64,000 nucleotides of DNA from Deroplatys truncata (Eukaryota; Arthropoda; Insecta; Mantodea; Mantidae). The notes beneath the pieces were generated by a model. It was given only the letters and a program-made list of their open reading frames with translations, searched no databases and had not been told where the DNA came from. Of the stretch, positions 61,430-64,000 are shown piece by piece. The stretch spans positions 107,868,350 to 107,932,349 of the forward strand of contig CM060979.1 of NCBI GenBank assembly GCA_030765065.1, in the 5' to 3' direction. The translations under genes were made by a program, and so were the position numbers. Every line of letters starts with the position of its first letter. Positions within the stretch are counted from its first letter, which is position 1.

Positions 61430-62370
61430 GATATATAGGAGAGAGCTGGCGCAGTTTTTTGCGTTTATATGGGAAAGGATAGGGAAAACGAGGCTAGATG
61501 CGACGGTTCAAGGAGGAAAATGCGTTTATATGGGGGAGATAGGGAATACGAGGACTGACGCTAGGCTAGACAGTGGTAGGAGGGAGAGTGCGCTTTATAT
61601 GAGAGAGGTAGAGGAATATGAGGAGAAGTGCTAGGCTAGACAGAGGCTGAGTAATGTATGGTTTATATGAGCGGTATAGGAAAACGCGGAGATGTGTTAG
61701 GCTAGACAGGGCTTGAAACGTAGTGCATGGTTTATATGAGAGATATAGGAAAACGAGGAAAGGTGTTAGGCTAGACAGAAGTCGAGGAGTAGAGTATGGT
61801 TTATATGAGAAGTATAGGAAAACGAGGAGAGGTATTAGGTTAGGAGAATTGAGTTTGTGTTTATAAGGAGAGACGAGAAAACGGAGAGAGATCCTATGCT
61901 AGGATAGACAGGTGTTAAAGTTAGGTTAGATAGGAAACCAAGGAGTGATACTCAGCTAGAGGGGGGTAGGAGGGAATGAGCTTTTGAGAGGTAGGGGATA
62001 CGGGGAGTGGTGTTAGACTAGACAGAGGTTTAGAGTATGCGTTTATATGTATGAGAAGTATAGGAACAGGAAGAGGGGTGCTAGGCTAGTCAGAGGTTGA
62101 GGAGTAGAGTATAGTTTATATGAGAGGTATAGGAAAACGAGGAGAGGAGTTAGACTAGACAGAGGTCGAGGAGCAGAGTATGGTTTATGCGAGAGTCATA
62201 GGTAAACGAGAGAGGCGTTAGGCTAGACAGAGCTAGAGGAGTAGAGTATGGTTTATATGAGAGGTATAGGAACAGGAGGAGAGGTGTTAGGCTAGACAGG
62301 TAGTGTAGCAGTAGGAATATGGACTTATATACAGGAGAGCTAGGGAATATGAGGTGCTAGACTTGAAAGC
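61430..62370 (+). repeat. Minisatellite 1, ~75-bp units
   Basis: About a dozen imperfect units around GTTAGGCTAGACAGAGGTCG, AGGAGTAGAGTATGGTTTAT and ATGAGAGGTATAGGAAAACG. Spacing between the better-preserved units (for example near 61,690 and 61,765) is about 75 bp. The first and last units are the most divergent. The purine-rich strand is the plus strand. Confidence 0.9.
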
Positions 62371-62442
62371 GACTTTAGACGTGAACTTAGTGGAAAACTG
62401 TTTCATGTCAATGTTCTAGACATACCCATCACGTAACCTATT

Positions 62443-62640
62443 CAGGGAAAAGGTGACTCGTTCAGGGGAAAAAGGTGACTGCTCAGGGAAAAAGGAGGTC
62501 CACAAAGGGAAAAAGTTGACTAGCAAAGGGAAAAACGTGACCAGCAAAGGGAAAAAGGCGACCAGCAAAGGGAAAAATGTGACCAGCAAAGGGAAAAAGG
62601 TGAGCCATAAAGGTAAAAAGGTGACCTGCAACGGGAAAAG
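62443..62640 (+). repeat. Minisatellite 2, 21-bp units
   Basis: About ten units of 21 bp: CAGGGAAAAAGGTGACTG at the left, AAAGGGAAAAACGTGACCAGC in the centre. As 21 is a multiple of 3, both strands stay open: plus frame 62,453-62,644 reads as a GKKVTSK heptapeptide repeat and the minus frame as TFFPLLV repeats. There is no flanking exon evidence, so I treat the frames as a by-product of the period. Confidence 0.9.
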
Positions 62641-62644
62641 CTAA

Positions 62645-64000
62645 CCCACTAACACTAACAGGTAAGTAATTCAGCTAGTATTGCAAGAGGTTGACTGCAT
62701 CATAGCAGTGTATGATTTCACATGTAATTCAGCTAGTATCGTATGTATTTAGGCTAATTCATCTAGTAACACAGAATAGATTCCAGAGGCTAACTGCATC
62801 ATGGCTCTGCATAATTTCACAGATAATTCAGCTAGTATCGTAGGTATTTAGGCTAATTCAGCTAGTATCACAAGAGGATAGATTCTAGGGTTGGGTATAG
62901 CTTAGTGTCGTATTTCACAGGTAATTCAGCTAGTATCGTAGGTATTTAGGCTAATTCAGCTAGTATCACAGGAGGCTAGATTCCAGGGTTGGGTATAGCA
63001 TAGTTTCATATTTCACAGGTAATTCAGAGGGTATCGTAGGTATTTAGGATAATTCAAGTAACATAGGTGTTTAGAGTAATTAAGCAAGTATCACAGGAGG
63101 CTAGATTCCAGGGTTGGGTATAGCATAGTTTCGTATTTCAGAGGGTATCGTAGGTATTTAGGATAATTCAAGTAACATAGATGTTTAGAGTAATTAAGCA
63201 AGCATTACAGGAGGGTAGGTTCCAGGGGTTGGTTATAACCTAGCTTCGTATTTCACAGATAGTTCAGGTAATATCGTAAGTATTTGAGGTAATCGACAGA
63301 GCTTCACAGATATTATTGATAATTTCGATCAGAGATTTGTATCACAGCTATTTAAGGTAAATGCAGATGATTCAGGTTGTATCAATGGTATTTGAGTCAT
63401 CTTAACAGCTAATTCAGATAGTATCACAGGTGCTCGTGCTAATTTAGAGCAGGAATTCGTATCAGAGCTAGTTAAAGTAATTTCACATGATTCGGGTAGT
63501 ATCACAGGTATTTAAATCATTTTCATAGCCAATTCAGCTAGTATCGTGAGCATTTAAGCTAATTCAGCTAGTATCACAGGAGGCTAGATTCCAGAGGCTA
63601 ACTGCATCATAGCTATGCATGATTTCACAGCTAATTCAGCTAGTATCGTAGGTATTTAAATCATTTTCATTGCCAATTCAGCTAGTATCGTGAGCATTTA
63701 AGCTAATTCAGCTAGTATCACAGGAGGCTAGATTCCAGAGGCTAACTGCATCATAGCTATGCATGATTTCACAGCTAATTCAGCTAGTATCGTAGGTATT
63801 TAGGCTAATTCAGGTAGTATCACAGGAGGCTAGATTCCAGGGTTGGGTATAGCATAGTTTCATATTTCAAGGTAATTCAGAGGGTATCGTAGGTATTTAG
63901 GCTAATTCAGCTAGTATCACAGGAGGCTAGATTCCAGGGTTGGGTATAGCATAGTTTCATATTTCAAGGTAATTCAGAGGGTATCGTAGGTATTTAGGAT
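62645..64000 (+). repeat. Minisatellite 3, ~30/~98-bp higher-order array
   Basis: An array running off the right edge. A ~30-bp subunit AATTCAGCTAGTATCGTAGG + TATTTAGGCT alternates with a ~68-bp subunit AATTCAGCTAGTATCACAGG + AGGCTAGATTCCAG. The second continues in two versions: GGTTGGGTATAGCATAGTTT or AGGCTAACTGCATCATAGCT. Each combined unit is about 98-100 bp. Units near 62,645-62,830 and 63,240-63,500 are the most divergent; units after 63,540 are nearly identical to one another. Confidence 0.92.

Noticed and set aside
62443-62640. Lysine-rich repeat protein
   Set aside because: The frame is open only because the tandem period is 21 bp; the opposite strand is equally open.

Overview
The window is AT-rich, repeat-dense eukaryotic DNA. 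I found no host gene, true tRNA, rRNA or CRISPR array that I could defend. The transposon mix (Jockey LINEs, an L1/Tx1-like LINE, an RTE-type LINE, a Tc1/mariner-type transposase remnant, hAT and MITE elements, several tRNA-like SINEs) points to an arthropod, most likely an insect with a large genome. That assignment is an inference from element types, not from a host gene.

Layout. 1-2.2 kb: minus-strand Jockey LINE running off the left edge. 2.7-7.3 kb: three GC-rich SINE-like repeats and one old copy of a repeat I call Rep-A. 8.0-11.7 kb: two direct copies of a ~960-bp solo-LTR-like repeat (Rep-B). 12.7-13.1 kb: a young tRNA-like SINE with a perfect 17-bp target duplication. 13.2-13.9 kb: Rep-A. 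15.9-19.8 kb: a long, diverged direct duplication. 20.5-24.7 kb: RTE-type LINE pieces and Rep-A. 27.1-33.1 kb: a 6-kb cluster of Rep-A units in both orientations. 33.5-34.2 kb: a probable solo LTR. 38.0-38.3 kb: a MITE. 41.2-45.5 kb: an L1/Tx1-like LINE (minus strand) carrying a SINE with its own target duplication. 49.2-51.0 kb: Rep-A fragments. 51.1-53.4 kb: a hAT-type element that contains two Rep-B copies in inverted orientation. 54.4-54.7 kb: a second copy of the SINE seen in the L1-like LINE. 57.4-59.9 kb: a plus-strand Jockey LINE interrupted by a ~660-bp solo LTR with a 4-bp target duplication. 60.5-61.4 kb: a minus-strand Tc1/mariner-type transposase remnant. 61.4-64.0 kb: three different tandem arrays end to end, the last running off the right edge.

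Nothing here works together as a pathway. The informative content is the nesting order of the elements (SINE into LINE, LTR into LINE, Rep-B pair into hAT). The most unusual feature is the Rep-A family, which is widespread, very variable in age, carries an embedded CA microsatellite and shows a conserved hairpin-like joint between neighbouring units. Long stretches between these features hold nothing I could recognise and are listed as such.
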